Shown here: positions 1 through 10,900 of the stretch, in pieces
How the letters are laid out: each line of letters starts with the position of its first letter
Position numbering within the stretch: the first letter of the stretch is position 1
Assembly: GCA_030248195.1 (NCBI GenBank)
Contig: JASAND010028290.1
Coordinates: 38,100-102,099 of the forward strand
Reading direction: 5' to 3'
DNA length: 64,000 bases
Source: Trissonchulus latispiculum
Taxonomy: Eukaryota > Nematoda > Enoplea > Enoplida > Ironidae
Notes under the pieces: generated by a model
Databases searched by the model: none
The model's input: the letters and a program-made list of their open reading frames with translations, nothing else
What the model was told of the DNA's origin: nothing
Position numbers and translations under genes: made by a program

Positions 1-1
1 G

Positions 2-613
2 CGGTCGTCCAATTCACATTCGTATTCCCCGGAGGGACATATCTCTTTACTAGACGACGAAACGGCCTCCACAAGATCATCATCGGCTGGTACGCCTGTC
101 AGCAGCCTAACCCCGGAAAAACCTCCATTCCAAACCCCTCCTCCTACAACCAGCCCTGTTACGCCACAATCTACTGCTCCTGCTGCAACCACTGCTGTGG
201 TGGATCCGGAGCAAACGCCTCTTCCCAAACAAAATTCGAGGAATACCGTTGCCGCGGAATCATCTGGCACGGTTACCACCTGCAATGTCGCACAAAAATC
301 CGCAACAACAAATTCGCACTCGCACATGGACGAAACCCAGCCAACACAGACCTACTCGGCACTACATCCCCTGATGCCAACGTCAACCGAACCTCCCACC
401 CAACCCTCCGCGTCCAATATGTCCACCTCAGGCTGGTCTCCTACCCCTGCCCAGTCACACAGCCTCCCGGGCTCCACGAATATAGCGGACGATCTGGGAA
501 TACCTCATCTCTGCAAACTCCACATGTTTGTGGGTGTATACAAATTCCCGACAGGGCAAAAAGTCCTAGTCGTGCCAAGAGAACTCCAACTTGAGGGTAT
601 ACGCTTTGTATAA
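2..613 (+). CDS. Pro/Ser/Thr-rich C-terminal part of a retrotransposon accessory protein (5' partial)
   Basis: An open frame runs from the window edge to a TAA at 611-613. It is low-complexity (many P, S, T) and ends in a more ordinary segment with hydrophobic and basic residues. It corresponds to 14241-14852 in the complete element, where the frame is broken by changed A-run lengths, so this copy shows the intact reading. In the complete element this region lies just downstream of, and overlapping, the NADAR/SGNH-like frame. It is probably that protein's tail or a separate small protein. Function unknown. Confidence 0.55.
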   Translation, partial: RSSNSHSYSPEGHISLLDDETASTRSSSAGTPVSSLTPEKPPFQTPPPTTSPVTPQSTAPAATTAVVDPEQTPLPKQNSRNTVAAESSGTVTTCNVAQKSATTNSHSHMDETQPTQTYSALHPLMPTSTEPPTQPSASNMSTSGWSPTPAQSHSLPGSTNIADDLGIPHLCKLHMFVGVYKFPTGQKVLVVPRELQLEGIRFV

Positions 614-778
614 TCATCGAAGCACTTAGCCGGCCAAGAAAAGGTTAATTTTTCACAATTTTACAAACGATTCTTTCTCTTGTTTGCCACGCGTATATAC
701 ATTCTTGTTTTGTTTCTTTTTTTTCAATTCTTTCAATAACACAGAACGGGGACGTTCGCATTTTTCAAAGGGTGGTGA

Positions 779-1294
779 TGTAACCGGGTGACGTTCGCAC
801 GATTACGGTAGGCCCTCTCCGTCAGACGTGCACCTGTCAACTGGCTCCAAATTTCCCTAACTATTTGTAAACAACTTCATTAAACTAATACACTATTGTA
901 AAAATTCACTACCTAAGACCTACACCTGCAAACTTCTAAGCTGAACGCCCCCTAAAATACCTACGCCTGGATAGATGTGAATTTACACCTGAGCAATCCG
1001 AGACACAGAAAAAGGTTACGAAAAGGACTTAAAAGAAAGCACCCCAAAACATAGTTTAGTTGTTTGTTCTGTTATCTGTGGGTAAACTTTGTGCAGCCCG
1101 AAGCGGCTAAGGTGAATAAAGTTGTGGAGATTGAGAGTGTTTGGTAGAGAGAAGAACTTAGGGCTATAGAAGACAAGAATTGGAATTGTGTGACAATTAT
1201 CAGGAACCGTAGTCTGCCGGTTATTGAGAAGTAGAATCCCTAGTCCGAAGCTGAAATTATAGGATCTTACCCGAGTGAGGTAGGTAGTGTTACA
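779..1294 (+). repeat. LTR (516 bp) of the partial Gypsy copy
   Basis: Begins TGTAACCGGG and ends GTAGTGTTACA, so it has the TG...CA ends of LTRs. It is the same length as the LTRs at 5007-5522 and 15017-15532, and agrees with the 5' LTR at both positions where those two differ. Confidence 0.95.
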
Positions 1295-1393
1295 TGACAA
1301 ACAATATTATGAGGACAACTGTGTCTTTGAACAGAAATAAATTCGAGGAAATTCTGCCAGATATCTGGAACTCAGTACAACCATTTGTATTAC

Positions 1394-2074
1394 CAAGAGT
1401 ACATAATAGAATAAGAGTATGAAACTCTTACGCTACTATGTACTAAACATGCTTGACATGCTCGGGTCGCTAACTCGGGACCCCCCCCCCCCCCGAAAGT
1501 CTCGGGGGGGGGGTGGTCCCACCCTACACTATTTACATACATGCTTTCATATAAGTGTGTGTCTGTTCGCTGATTCGATAATTAGCTTAGGCTTACGATA
1601 GGCATTTTATTAGTAATTTTCAATTAATTAATTATAACTTTAAGTAGGTTAATGTAATTAAGAAAACTAATTCGACAACTTTTTAGCATTTTTTCTGCTC
1701 TTTCCAATGATATAAAAATTGTTGCACAAAACAAAAATCCGTAGGAATGTAGTCTGCAACAATTTTTATATCGTAGGAAAGAGCAGAAAAATGCTACAAA
1801 GTTGTCGAATTAGTTTTTTAATTACATTAACCTAATTAAAGTTATAATTAATTAATTAAAAATTACTAATAGGCCTATCGTAGGCCTAAGCTAATTAACG
1901 AATCAGCGAGCAGACACACACTTGCAATGAAAGCATGTAAATAGTGTAGGGTGGGACCCCCCCAGAGACTTTCGGGGGGGGGGGGGGTCCCGAGTTAGCG
2001 ACCCGACCATGTCAAGCATGTTTAGTACATAGTAGCGTAAGAGTTTCATATTCTTATTCTATTATGTACTCTTG
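1394..2074. mobile_element. 681-bp palindromic (foldback/hairpin) element, copy A
   Basis: The sequence is a near-perfect inverted repeat over its whole length: two arms of about 340 bp around a spacer of about 30 bp near 1740. Ends are CAAGAGTACATAATA and its complement. It is flanked by 7-bp direct repeats GTATTAC at 1387-1393 and 2075-2081, a convincing target duplication. Each arm contains a run of C or G next to a CTCGGG motif. There is no coding capacity. It shares its ends with copies at 18345, 20203 and 20971. Confidence 0.9.
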
Positions 2075-2233
2075 GTATTACCAATCTTGGCACGTGTAAA
2101 AGCCAATAAATTATTAGGTCAAACTTGAAGAACTATTCCTAGAATGTGGCCTTAACTCAAACCACATTTTTCGAAGAATAGGGATAAGACTAAAATAATA
2201 ATAAAAAATTTAGGGTTCTATACAAGGGAAAAT

Positions 2234-2733
2234 GGATCATATGCAGAATTTCCCCTCCTAACACTAAGGGGGGAAATTCTTCCTATGAGGACTTAGACAT
2301 TCAACTGGTTTGTCTTGCTGAACTGAGTTAAAATTGACGCTGTTTTATTTTGTGAATCTGATTATATGTATAAAACAAACTAACAAAATTTTGCGTAAAA
2401 AAGGAAAGGTGTTGGCAAAACTTAAGCTGATCAGGTACACCATCGAACTAATCATCAGCTTTTGCCTAAGTTTCATCAACTTTAACTGCTTTACAAGTAT
2501 TTATTTCTTTATTTTAAAAATGATCAGAACAACTTAATTAATACTGAGAAACTTTAAGTTTTTTAAAATTAATACTCCAAAAGTACACTGGCGAGAAATA
2601 TTCGCATTGATTTCAACATAGCAATACTAATACCACCAAAATCAGTTAACATTCTGCTTGAAAATGTGTTTTCACTGCTAGGGGGGAAATTCTTCATATG
2701 AGAACTTAGGAGGGGAAATTCTGCATATGATCC
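2234..2733. mobile_element. 500-bp MITE with 27-28-bp terminal inverted repeats
   Basis: The terminal inverted repeats run from GGATCATATGCAGAATTT inward through CCCCTCCTA. The flanks are GGGAAAAT at 2226-2233 and 2734-2741, a perfect 8-bp target duplication as made by hAT-type transposases. A second internal motif (GGGGAAATTCTTC) lies inside both ends. The 67-codon frame within is AT-rich and not protein-like. Fragments with the same GGGGAAATTC motif lie at 3287-3410. Confidence 0.85.
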
Positions 2734-3423
2734 GGGAAAATTCCCATAATCGTTTGGTGCAACGTATTTTGAACTTACCTTCTAAATGTAATTTTCATTG
2801 TACTCCAACTGGTACAACGCAACCCGAAATGTTGAATAAAACAAAATAAAATCAAAATAAGCAAAAAGTTAAGTTAATAATTAAGTTAATTTAATCAATT
2901 TTCACAAAAAATGTTTTGTATTCAGGTTATTAAGAGTTCAGGTTGATTGAGTTTAATTAATCAATTAAAATTCATTTTATCTCTTTGTAGGCTATAGCAA
3001 AATTAAAAAGCAAATTACAAGCTATACAACTAAAAGACCTTAAATATTTTATTAAAGCTAAAGAATTTTTATACCTACGTAAAATCCGCCTACAAATTTC
3101 TTATACCTATGTAAAATTCACCTACAATATCTAAGTCCTTATTTCGCATCAAGACAATTGTGCTTTGTTATATGTTTCACATCCTTTTTAAAATTTTTAA
3201 AAGCGCAGAAGGAAACTGTAAAACTATATTGAAATCTATAATCCACTCAAAACTGTTAAAAACATTGTGTGAATGTTAAATGCCCAAGGGGGAAAGGATT
3301 ACATGCTGACGTCATCATGCTGAATTTTCCCCCTTACACGTAATAAATTTGAATACATATGCGCATTTATATGTATTATTAGCTAGGGGGGAAATTCTAG
3401 CATGGGGGAAAAAGTAGCATACG

Positions 3424-3513
3424 ACACCGGTTCCACTAGAACCGGTTGGAACCGGCACCGAACTGGAAGGATTTTTAGAACCGGAACCGGTAGGATTTGG
3501 AACCGGCCGGTTT
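3424..3513. repeat. Cluster of ACCGGTT/GGAACCGG words
   Basis: About nine copies of GGAACCGG, AACCGGTT or close variants occur in 90 bp. ACCGGT is its own reverse complement. The cluster looks like the subterminal arrays of other elements in this window (45.4 kb, 47.0-48.0 kb and 62.4-63.5 kb), but I found no second end. Confidence 0.6.
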
Positions 3514-3782
3514 CACGCTTAAAAATTAACTTGAACTAATTTTTGCAGGAGTTTAAATTTTGCAAAAGCTGCATTTTGTGGTTGCCATTCAGAGTTGCCA
3601 TTCATATTGTCTTTTTCAAACTAGTGACTGAAATTGAAACTAAAAATCTAGTTTGAACTGAAACTAAACAAATTTAGACCTGAAAGCGAAATATGTAGGA
3701 TGAGACTGATAATAATTATGAGTTTCAAACTAAAAGTGAAATGAAGGTACAATTATTGGCCGGGTCGACCAAATCGACAGCG

Positions 3783-3942
3783 CATACCCCCCCCCCCCCT
3801 CCGTTTGGTGGGGGAGCCAACAGATTACAGAAACCCCCCCTCCGCTTGGTGGGGGGGGTACAGCAGAGGATTAGTTTTTGTTCTATTCGAAAATGGGTCC
3901 CCGTTTGGGGGGGTCGCTGAAAGAGGTCCCCGCTTGGGGGGG
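3783..3942. repeat. Four C-run/G-run hairpin units
   Basis: Units made of a C run, a short TCCGYTTGG loop and a G run recur near 3787, 3833, 3898 and 3926. Each can fold into a GC hairpin. Run lengths in such DNA are error-prone in assemblies. Confidence 0.6.
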
Positions 3943-5006
3943 TGTTGTTGTCGTTTTCGGTTATAAATAATGATTACTCCTCGTTCTATGGACAGTCAGT
4001 CTTCCTTCAGCCATAATCGACAAAGCCAGTTTATGCTGCTTTCTAAACAACATAATGTTGTTGAAGTGGAATATATTGTGCACGTGCATTTACGCATATG
4101 TGAAAGCGTTCTGTTGAATTCACCTAGAAGCCAAGAGCACTTAGCTTCTATAATTCAATGTGTGTAAATTTTGAAACTCTTTATCACCAGTTTTAACTAT
4201 TTTCTTCTGTAAGTTTAGTTCTTTTAAGAGGTTTGCCGACAAAAACTGGGCTCTTTCGGAACTACTAAGTACCGAAATAGGTGTCGCCATTGATTATTGA
4301 AATCTGTTATCATTTGGCAATTATCAGAAACATTTGTCGGGTGAAGTAATGGCAGGCTGCTGAGTTGCTCAAAGAGTTCTTTCTTGTGTGTTTTCTGGTG
4401 CCATGTACGGACTGTACAATTAGCGTTGCGCAGGTTCGGCGATTATATAAAATGTAAGATACGGCATGGTTTCTCATAAGGCCCAACACATTTCCACTTA
4501 GTCCGACTACAAATGGCCACCAATTGCACTGGAGCTTGTTCAAAACTTTTGCCCAGGTTATTTCAATTAATATTAAATTTAATTGCCTGTCTCTGAAGCT
4601 ATAAGAGACGATCGATTACACACCTGCTAAATGATCTTGCACGTTTTCCTGACCGTTTTTTCAGTTTCTACAATTTGTTCATAATGTATACACGAATGTA
4701 AAATGTGAACTAAATTGGTCACATGTTGGTCAAACGTTGCGGCTCTGCGAGGAGAGTACCAGGGGTGTGGAGGGAAATGTTTATTATATCTTGACGGTAC
4801 CTGCTAGATGATTCATTTATGCATGTACCTAATATTTTTGTTATTTTATAGAAAAATATTAATATCTGTCATCATACCTTTTGGATTGTGAATGTGGCTG
4901 AAACTTTTTAAAGACAGACTATGCTCACTGCACAGGTATGTTTTGTACAACAAACTGTATGTATATAGGGTTGCTGTTGTACGTGTTGTGCAGCTTACCT
5001 AAATAT

Positions 5007-5522
5007 TGTAACCGGGTGACGTTCGCACGATTACGGTAGGCCCTCTCCGTCAGACGTGCACCTGTCAACTGGCTCCAAATTTCCCTAACTATTTGTAAAC
5101 AACTTCATTAAACTAATACACTATTGTAAAAATTCACTACCTAAGACCTACACCTGCAAACTTCTAAGCTGAACGCCCCCTAAAATACCTACGCCTGGAT
5201 AGATGTGAATTTACACCTGAGCAATCCGAGACACAGAAAAAGGTTACGAAAAGGACTTAAAAGAAAGCACCCCAAAACATAGTTTAGTTGTTTGTTCTGT
5301 TATCTGTGGGTAAACTTTGTGCAGCCCGAAGCGGCTAAGGTGAATAAAGTTGTGGAGATTGAGAGTGTTTGGTAGAGAGAAGAACTTAGGGCTATAGAAG
5401 ACAAGAATTGGAATTGTGTGACAATTATCAGGAACCGTAGTCTGCCGGTTATTGAGAAGTAGAATCCCTAGTCCGAAGCTGAAATTATAGGATCTTACCC
5501 GAGTGAGGTAGGTAGTGTTACA
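5007..5522 (+). repeat. 5' LTR of element 1
   Basis: TG...CA ends. It contains AATAAA at 5343-5348, the likely polyadenylation signal. 516 bp, the same length as the 3' LTR. Confidence 0.96.
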
Positions 5523-5540
5523 TGGCATCCCTGGCGTAGG
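5523..5540 (+). other. Primer-binding site of element 1
   Basis: TGGCATCCCTGGCGTAGG starts at the first base after the LTR. TGG is the complement of a tRNA 3' CCA. I do not recognise which tRNA it pairs with. Confidence 0.7.
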
Positions 5541-5656
5541 ACCGATAATATACACCTTTGGATTATCCATTACACTTAAATTTTTTTTTCTTTCTTTGCA
5601 TTGTTTTAGTGGTTTCGTTTTTTTTTAACTTTTCGCTTTTTATTGAAGCGCGAAAA

Positions 5657-7945
5657 ATGTCCACCGGTAACGACCCCACTAATGACCCTAATAATCCTAG
5701 GGACCTACGCCAGCTTCAACGATCGCTGGAAAGACAGGAACGGGTGCTCGCTGAGCAAGCAGAAAGATTGTCCCTTTTACAAGTTGTTGCACAAAATTCT
5801 GATACTTCTAACAGTTCACATACACATAACCAGCACGCCCCGGAAAAATTCAGAGGCCGTGTAGGCGAAGACTTCGCGCAATGGATAGATATGTTTGAAA
5901 TTTACGCGCGAAGTCGAAACTGGTCCGATGACCAAAAATGTGCACATTTGCCAGTTTATTTACGCGAGTTTGCGCTTGATCAATACAAAGAACTACCCAC
6001 TCCTGTTCGAGACAACTACCCCCAGCTAAAACAAGCTCTGGCTAACTCTTTAGTTCCACCTGAAAACCAGAGAATAACTAGTTTGGTTTTACGCGGTAGG
6101 GTTAAAAGAGACACTGAGTCATTAGCCGACTATAGCCAGGAAATTAAAAGACTAGGACGGGCCGCTTACTCCCAATTTGACCCTAATATTCGCGACTTTC
6201 TTACAAAAGAAGCATTCATAGCAGGGTTACCCTCAGATCTCAAAGAGTACGTACTTTCACAGGATCCTGACACTTTTCAAAAGGCATTCACCTTAGCTCA
6301 AAAAAAGGACGCACAGTCCAGACTCCTAATGACCAGTGTACATAATCCAAAACAAGACGAATTGTCGTCTAAACTTCAGGTGCACATGGTCACTGAACTA
6401 AATAACTTGAAACAGGAAATCTCCAAGCTAAGCCAACCCACCCCAGAATCTTCCCTCCACTCCGCTGTTGAAAAATTGACTTCCAGCTTAGATCACGCAT
6501 TTTCAATACAGAATACATTTTCTTCACCCTCTTTTTCCCCAGGGCCCCAAAGGTTCCCCAGAAGTGACAGACACTCGGATTATCGAAGTCGATACACCTG
6601 GACAGAAGATGGCCGTCCTGTGTGTGCATCTTGCGGATGCGTTGGCCACATCCGCATAAAGTGCCAGGGGCCACCAATCTATTCGTCTTCACAACGCCCC
6701 TACTTTTCAGGGCACCTCACCGGTCCCAATACAGAAAACTGGCGGGGGCATTACAGCGGCCCCAGCCGACCTAAATTCCACCCAGATCAGCAAATTCGCT
6801 CTACACCACGCTATTCTAGAACCCCATCGCCTCCGCCGTCGCACGCACGTTACAGAACTCCGGAAAGGCGATTTCATGAACCTAGGGCTGATCGCCCCAC
6901 CCGCCAGTCCAGACATACTTCACCCTCTCCAATGCAAAAACGCACCAGATTTCCTACACCCCATAGTTCTTACGCCATATGCGACAGCGAGCAACACAGC
7001 CGCCAAGAATTACCCCAGCCACATTCGCTTGAAAATTGCCAGTCTGATCTCCTATGTCCAGATATGTTTAGTTATCAGGATTGTGCTGACATTCAGTATC
7101 CTGATCTACCCGAAAGTAATTCGGTGTTGGCACTACTCAACACACACCATGAAAATTCCGACTCGTGTCGGTCTTCTAGCAGTCTAAGCTTCTCCAGAGA
7201 CACTTCCCTTGAGAACGAAGAAAGTGAGGACGATGAATTCCCTATTACCTTCCTATTTGAACCCTCGCAAGACCACAATTCGCCAGGCCCACCTGAACCA
7301 ATCCGCCCAACCGACAACCGAAATCAGGCCACCCATCCTTCTACAATTAAATGCCCTAAGGGTTTTCTTGTCATCTTCCTGTTCATTTTTATGTTATTTT
7401 TCACTTTCACCATTTCTTCCGCTTTTGGCTACGCCACATATCTCTGTGACCCACAAGTATATGGTACCATGTTTTCCCTACCTCAGGACAAATCGTGTAG
7501 CATCCCGCCTTTTGAACCTGTGCACAGAAAACGTGTACAGGTATGGGCGCCGCCTTCTTTTCCCATCACTACCGCAGTCAACGCATGCGAACTGCGCACT
7601 GACCAAGTTTGCACTTATACGAACTGGCTCGGAGTCAATAAAATTGTTTCGCATAATTTCTCATACACACCCGTCAGCCCAGAAATCTGTAGGTTAGCTT
7701 CTTCCTATTATTTCTTTTATGGACTTGCCCTGTCGCCATTAAGTCCTACGTTCTGGTCAACTAACTTCCCTATACGTCGCCAAAACCAGTACTGCTGTAA
7801 ACAAATCTGCACGACAACTATTAACTTTAACCTATACCTGGGCACTATTAGCTCTCTCGACGGTGAGTCAGTGACGACTAATATAGCTACGGCGTCAGAA
7901 TGCGTAGCCGAAAAGGGGTTTGTCTTTCCGACCAACTTACACTAG
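5657..7945 (+). CDS. Gag joined to the N-terminal part of an envelope-like glycoprotein (element 1)
   Basis: The first ATG of this frame is at 5657. The open frame extends upstream to 5558 but has no ATG there and would add an implausible Phe-rich stretch. Residues about 15-40 form a coiled coil, followed by a retrotransposon Gag-like helical core (motif FAQWIDMFE). A CX2CX4HX4C zinc knuckle lies at C323, C326, H331 and C336, then a Pro/Arg/Ser-rich linker. In the same frame follows a strong hydrophobic segment (7363-7440, signal-anchor or signal peptide) and a Cys-rich ectodomain with N-glycosylation sequons. The frame stops at 7943-7945 inside that ectodomain, while the next frame overlaps it from 7900. 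Gag binds and packages the RNA. The glycoprotein part probably sits in membranes. I see no clear homology of the ectodomain to a named envelope family. Confidence 0.8.
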   Translation: MSTGNDPTNDPNNPRDLRQLQRSLERQERVLAEQAERLSLLQVVAQNSDTSNSSHTHNQHAPEKFRGRVGEDFAQWIDMFEIYARSRNWSDDQKCAHLPVYLREFALDQYKELPTPVRDNYPQLKQALANSLVPPENQRITSLVLRGRVKRDTESLADYSQEIKRLGRAAYSQFDPNIRDFLTKEAFIAGLPSDLKEYVLSQDPDTFQKAFTLAQKKDAQSRLLMTSVHNPKQDELSSKLQVHMVTELNNLKQEISKLSQPTPESSLHSAVEKLTSSLDHAFSIQNTFSSPSFSPGPQRFPRSDRHSDYRSRYTWTEDGRPVCASCGCVGHIRIKCQGPPIYSSSQRPYFSGHLTGPNTENWRGHYSGPSRPKFHPDQQIRSTPRYSRTPSPPPSHARYRTPERRFHEPRADRPTRQSRHTSPSPMQKRTRFPTPHSSYAICDSEQHSRQELPQPHSLENCQSDLLCPDMFSYQDCADIQYPDLPESNSVLALLNTHHENSDSCRSSSSLSFSRDTSLENEESEDDEFPITFLFEPSQDHNSPGPPEPIRPTDNRNQATHPSTIKCPKGFLVIFLFIFMLFFTFTISSAFGYATYLCDPQVYGTMFSLPQDKSCSIPPFEPVHRKRVQVWAPPSFPITTAVNACELRTDQVCTYTNWLGVNKIVSHNFSYTPVSPEICRLASSYYFFYGLALSPLSPTFWSTNFPIRRQNQYCCKQICTTTINFNLYLGTISSLDGESVTTNIATASECVAEKGFVFPTNLH

Positions 7946-10900
7946 TTTGGGACCCTACCGTTTTCAACGTCTCCTGCCCCTTCACATTTATAAATTCTTT
8001 CACAGCTCGAATCGTACATAATCACATTCTGATTGACAGTCTTCACAGTGCCGTAGTACTGTCCCGACAAAGTTTCTTAGGCTGCTTACCAAAGCCTACT
8101 TTCACTACCGACTCTGGTATCTTGATACATATACCTCCACAACAAAATTACACGCCGTCCACCTTTTCCCGAACGTATACAGATACAAATTATACATTTC
8201 CCGCGGGGATTACTAATCTCCATTTACTCGACACCGAATTCTTCCGTAGTTCTTATCTTTCAATATGTTACTCGCAAATGCAATTTTTAAGCCTACTTCG
8301 CACTATCTTCTACTTGGACGCAAGTTTAGGTGTACGCACTCTATTTCGTAGGGAGGACATAACCGCAAAATTCAATGGGGACGCTGTCTCCATTTCTCAG
8401 TGTCAAAAAGTATATCCAAAGAAAATTTACTGGAATTATAAGTATGAAAACACATGTTACACCCACATACCTGTTCTTTTTAACGATTCTACTGAGCTAT
8501 ATTTCCTGGCAGCCGGAAGCCGTATCCTTACGCGATATTCCGCAACTCAACCATGCCATCCTCACGCCAGCGCAATCACAGATACACGCCCACCGTTGTC
8601 AGTTACCCTAACTTCCAATGTTGTCGAACTTCCGTTTCCGCTTGTTAAGCTGCAGTTGTGGCGTCCTTACCTGTTACCCCTAACGGGTAAGAAATTTTCA
8701 CGTCCCAACTTTCTACCGGTTCCACAATTCACGCTTCTTTCCGAATACCTATCTTTGCTTCATAACGCTATCCTACAACTAAGTGCATTCACTTCCACCC
8801 TCTCTACTAACCCAGTTTACCTGCAGCAGTCACTCTTTGGCAACCGTTCTATCCCTGATTCCCTGCTTACCTCCCTCAGCCTTCCCTCCACTGATCTCCT
8901 CCTCACTGGAGCCTACCAATTCTATCTTAATGTTACCATCTGCATTCTGGCTATTTTCACAAGCTTTTACCTGGTTTCTAAACTTAGTCAATTTCTCTCA
9001 TATCTTAAGCTCAGTAAATGTTCCTCCCACATTACCAGTCAAGAGCAGGAGGCAGGATCGTGCTTGCCTAAATGCCACACGCACACCTATAGGGTCTCAC
9101 GACATGTACACCCAAATTTAACAGAAGTTAGTTCACAGTCATTCCGACGACAACGCCGTGCACCTACCCCACGAATAGATGAAACTGTGTTTGCTACATC
9201 CCCTTTTGTTACGCACGCATTTCCTGAACCTCCGTCCGACCGGAATAGCCTCCACAGCAAAAGCAGTGAGACTCAGCACGCTTACAACTGTGCTCCGCTC
9301 GCGAACAAATCCTCGAAACCGCTAATTTCAACTATTTATGCTAAAATCAACAACACAGTCACGCGAGCACTTATTGACACTGGCGCCACTCTTTCCTTGA
9401 TAACCAAGAAAACGGCAATGAACCTTCCTCTAAGACCTCACACAACCGCTGGCCCCACCTCCATCACCGGCCATAGCCTGCTCATACTAGGCCTAGTGTT
9501 TACAACTCTTACCCTAGGCAAACTTAACGTTCACCATTCGTTCCATGTTACGTCTGAACTTCCATATGATTGCATCCTTGGAACTGACCTTCTTTCCAAA
9601 TTAGGTCCTTTTGTTATCAATTTTCAAAAGCGAACAGTCACTATCTCAGGACAAATTCTCCCTTTTGAAAGTGAATTACCCTTGCGATATCATTTTAAAC
9701 ATACACCCTCCGTCCACTCTGTCTCATCGTTTACGATACCCGCTCGCACCGAAGGCAATGTGCTGTGTGCATTATCAGAACGTCGGAAACAAGACATGCT
9801 TTTTGAACCATCACAGACTTTCTCAAAAGAAACACCCTTATTGGCAGCCAGAGCTATATTATCAGCAAATGAACACTTTGTTGTGCTTCGGTTGCTCAAT
9901 CCCACCCTAACTCCTATCAAAGTTTATAAAAACACAACATTCGGACATCTTCACAACCTAGCCCCCACCTTCCCCATTTTAGCTTTTTCACCACAAACTC
10001 CTCCCACAAAGTCTGGTTCAGCTCAAATTAATCTCTCAGATACTTCTCTCTCGGACACCCAAACACAAACACTACGCCAGCTTCTTACATCATACGACGA
10101 CATTTTCGCCAGCCACAAATTTGATTTAGGCCACACCTCTGTTTCCACTCACTCTATTGATGTCGGCAACGCTTCTCCAATTAAGCAGCGTCCCTACAGA
10201 GTCCCTATCAAACAACGAGAAGTTGTAAATGAACACATAAAGAACATGCACTCTCAGGGCATCATACGACCAAGCTCCTCCCCATGGGCCTCGCCTATCG
10301 TACTTGTTAGAAAACAGGATGGCTCCGATCGTTTTTGTGTAGACTACCGTAAGTTAAATAGCGTCACCAAAAAAGATTCCTGGCCGCTACCTAGGTGCGA
10401 CGAAATTTTAGATTCTTTGGGCTCTGCAAAGTTTTTTAGTTCACTCGACCTATGCAGTGGCTACTGGCAAATACCCCTTGATGAGGAGTCAAAGGCAAAA
10501 ACGGCGTTCACTTCGTTTGCGGGTCTTTGGGAGTTCAATGTACTCCCTTTCGGTCTTTGCAACGCGCCAGCTACATTTCAACGAACTATGGAGTTTATTC
10601 TTTTGGGGTTGCATTGGAAAAATTGTCTTTGTTACATTGATGATATAATCGTATTTTCTCCTACATTTGAGCAACACGTAGACGACTTACGCCAGGTATT
10701 CGACCGTTTCCGAACATATAGCTTAAAGCTCAAGCCATCAAAATGCCATTTCTGCAGAAAGGTAGTATCATTTTTAGGACACCTGATTTCCGCAGAAGGA
10801 ATACAGCCTGACCCCGCTAAAATTTCGCCTGTTGCTCACTACCCTGTCCCCAAATCAGTACCAGACATCCGTCGCTTCTTAGGATTCGCTTCATACTACC

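Larger units (their letters stand above)
1..1294 (+). mobile_element. Gypsy-type LTR retrotransposon, 3' end of a second copy of element 1
   Basis: Bases 1-1294 match 14240-15532 almost base for base, so this is the 3' end of another copy of the element that is complete at 5007-15532, in the same orientation. It holds the end of the last reading frame, a purine-rich tract before the LTR, and one full LTR. The 5' part lies outside the window, so its target duplication cannot be checked. The two copies differ by a few substitutions and by the length of short A runs (near 233 and 561 here, 14470 and 14801 in the other copy), which changes reading frames. Confidence 0.93.
2742..5006. other. Intergenic DNA without a recognisable gene
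   Basis: AT-rich, with no frame that looks coding on either strand. It holds GGGGGAAA-type repeat fragments at 3287-3410, an ACCGGTT cluster at 3424-3513 and C/G-run hairpin repeats at 3783-3942, listed separately. It ends at the 4-bp target site of element 1. Confidence 0.7.

Noticed and set aside
5244..5570. Minus-strand frame inside the LTRs, seen in three LTR copies.
   Set aside because: The copies are nearly identical because they are young, not because the protein is conserved; it has no features.
5558..5656. Hydrophobic 33-residue extension before Gag of element 1.
   Set aside because: The open frame has no ATG there, and the Phe-rich stretch comes from T runs in the leader; the ATG at 5657 fits Gag.
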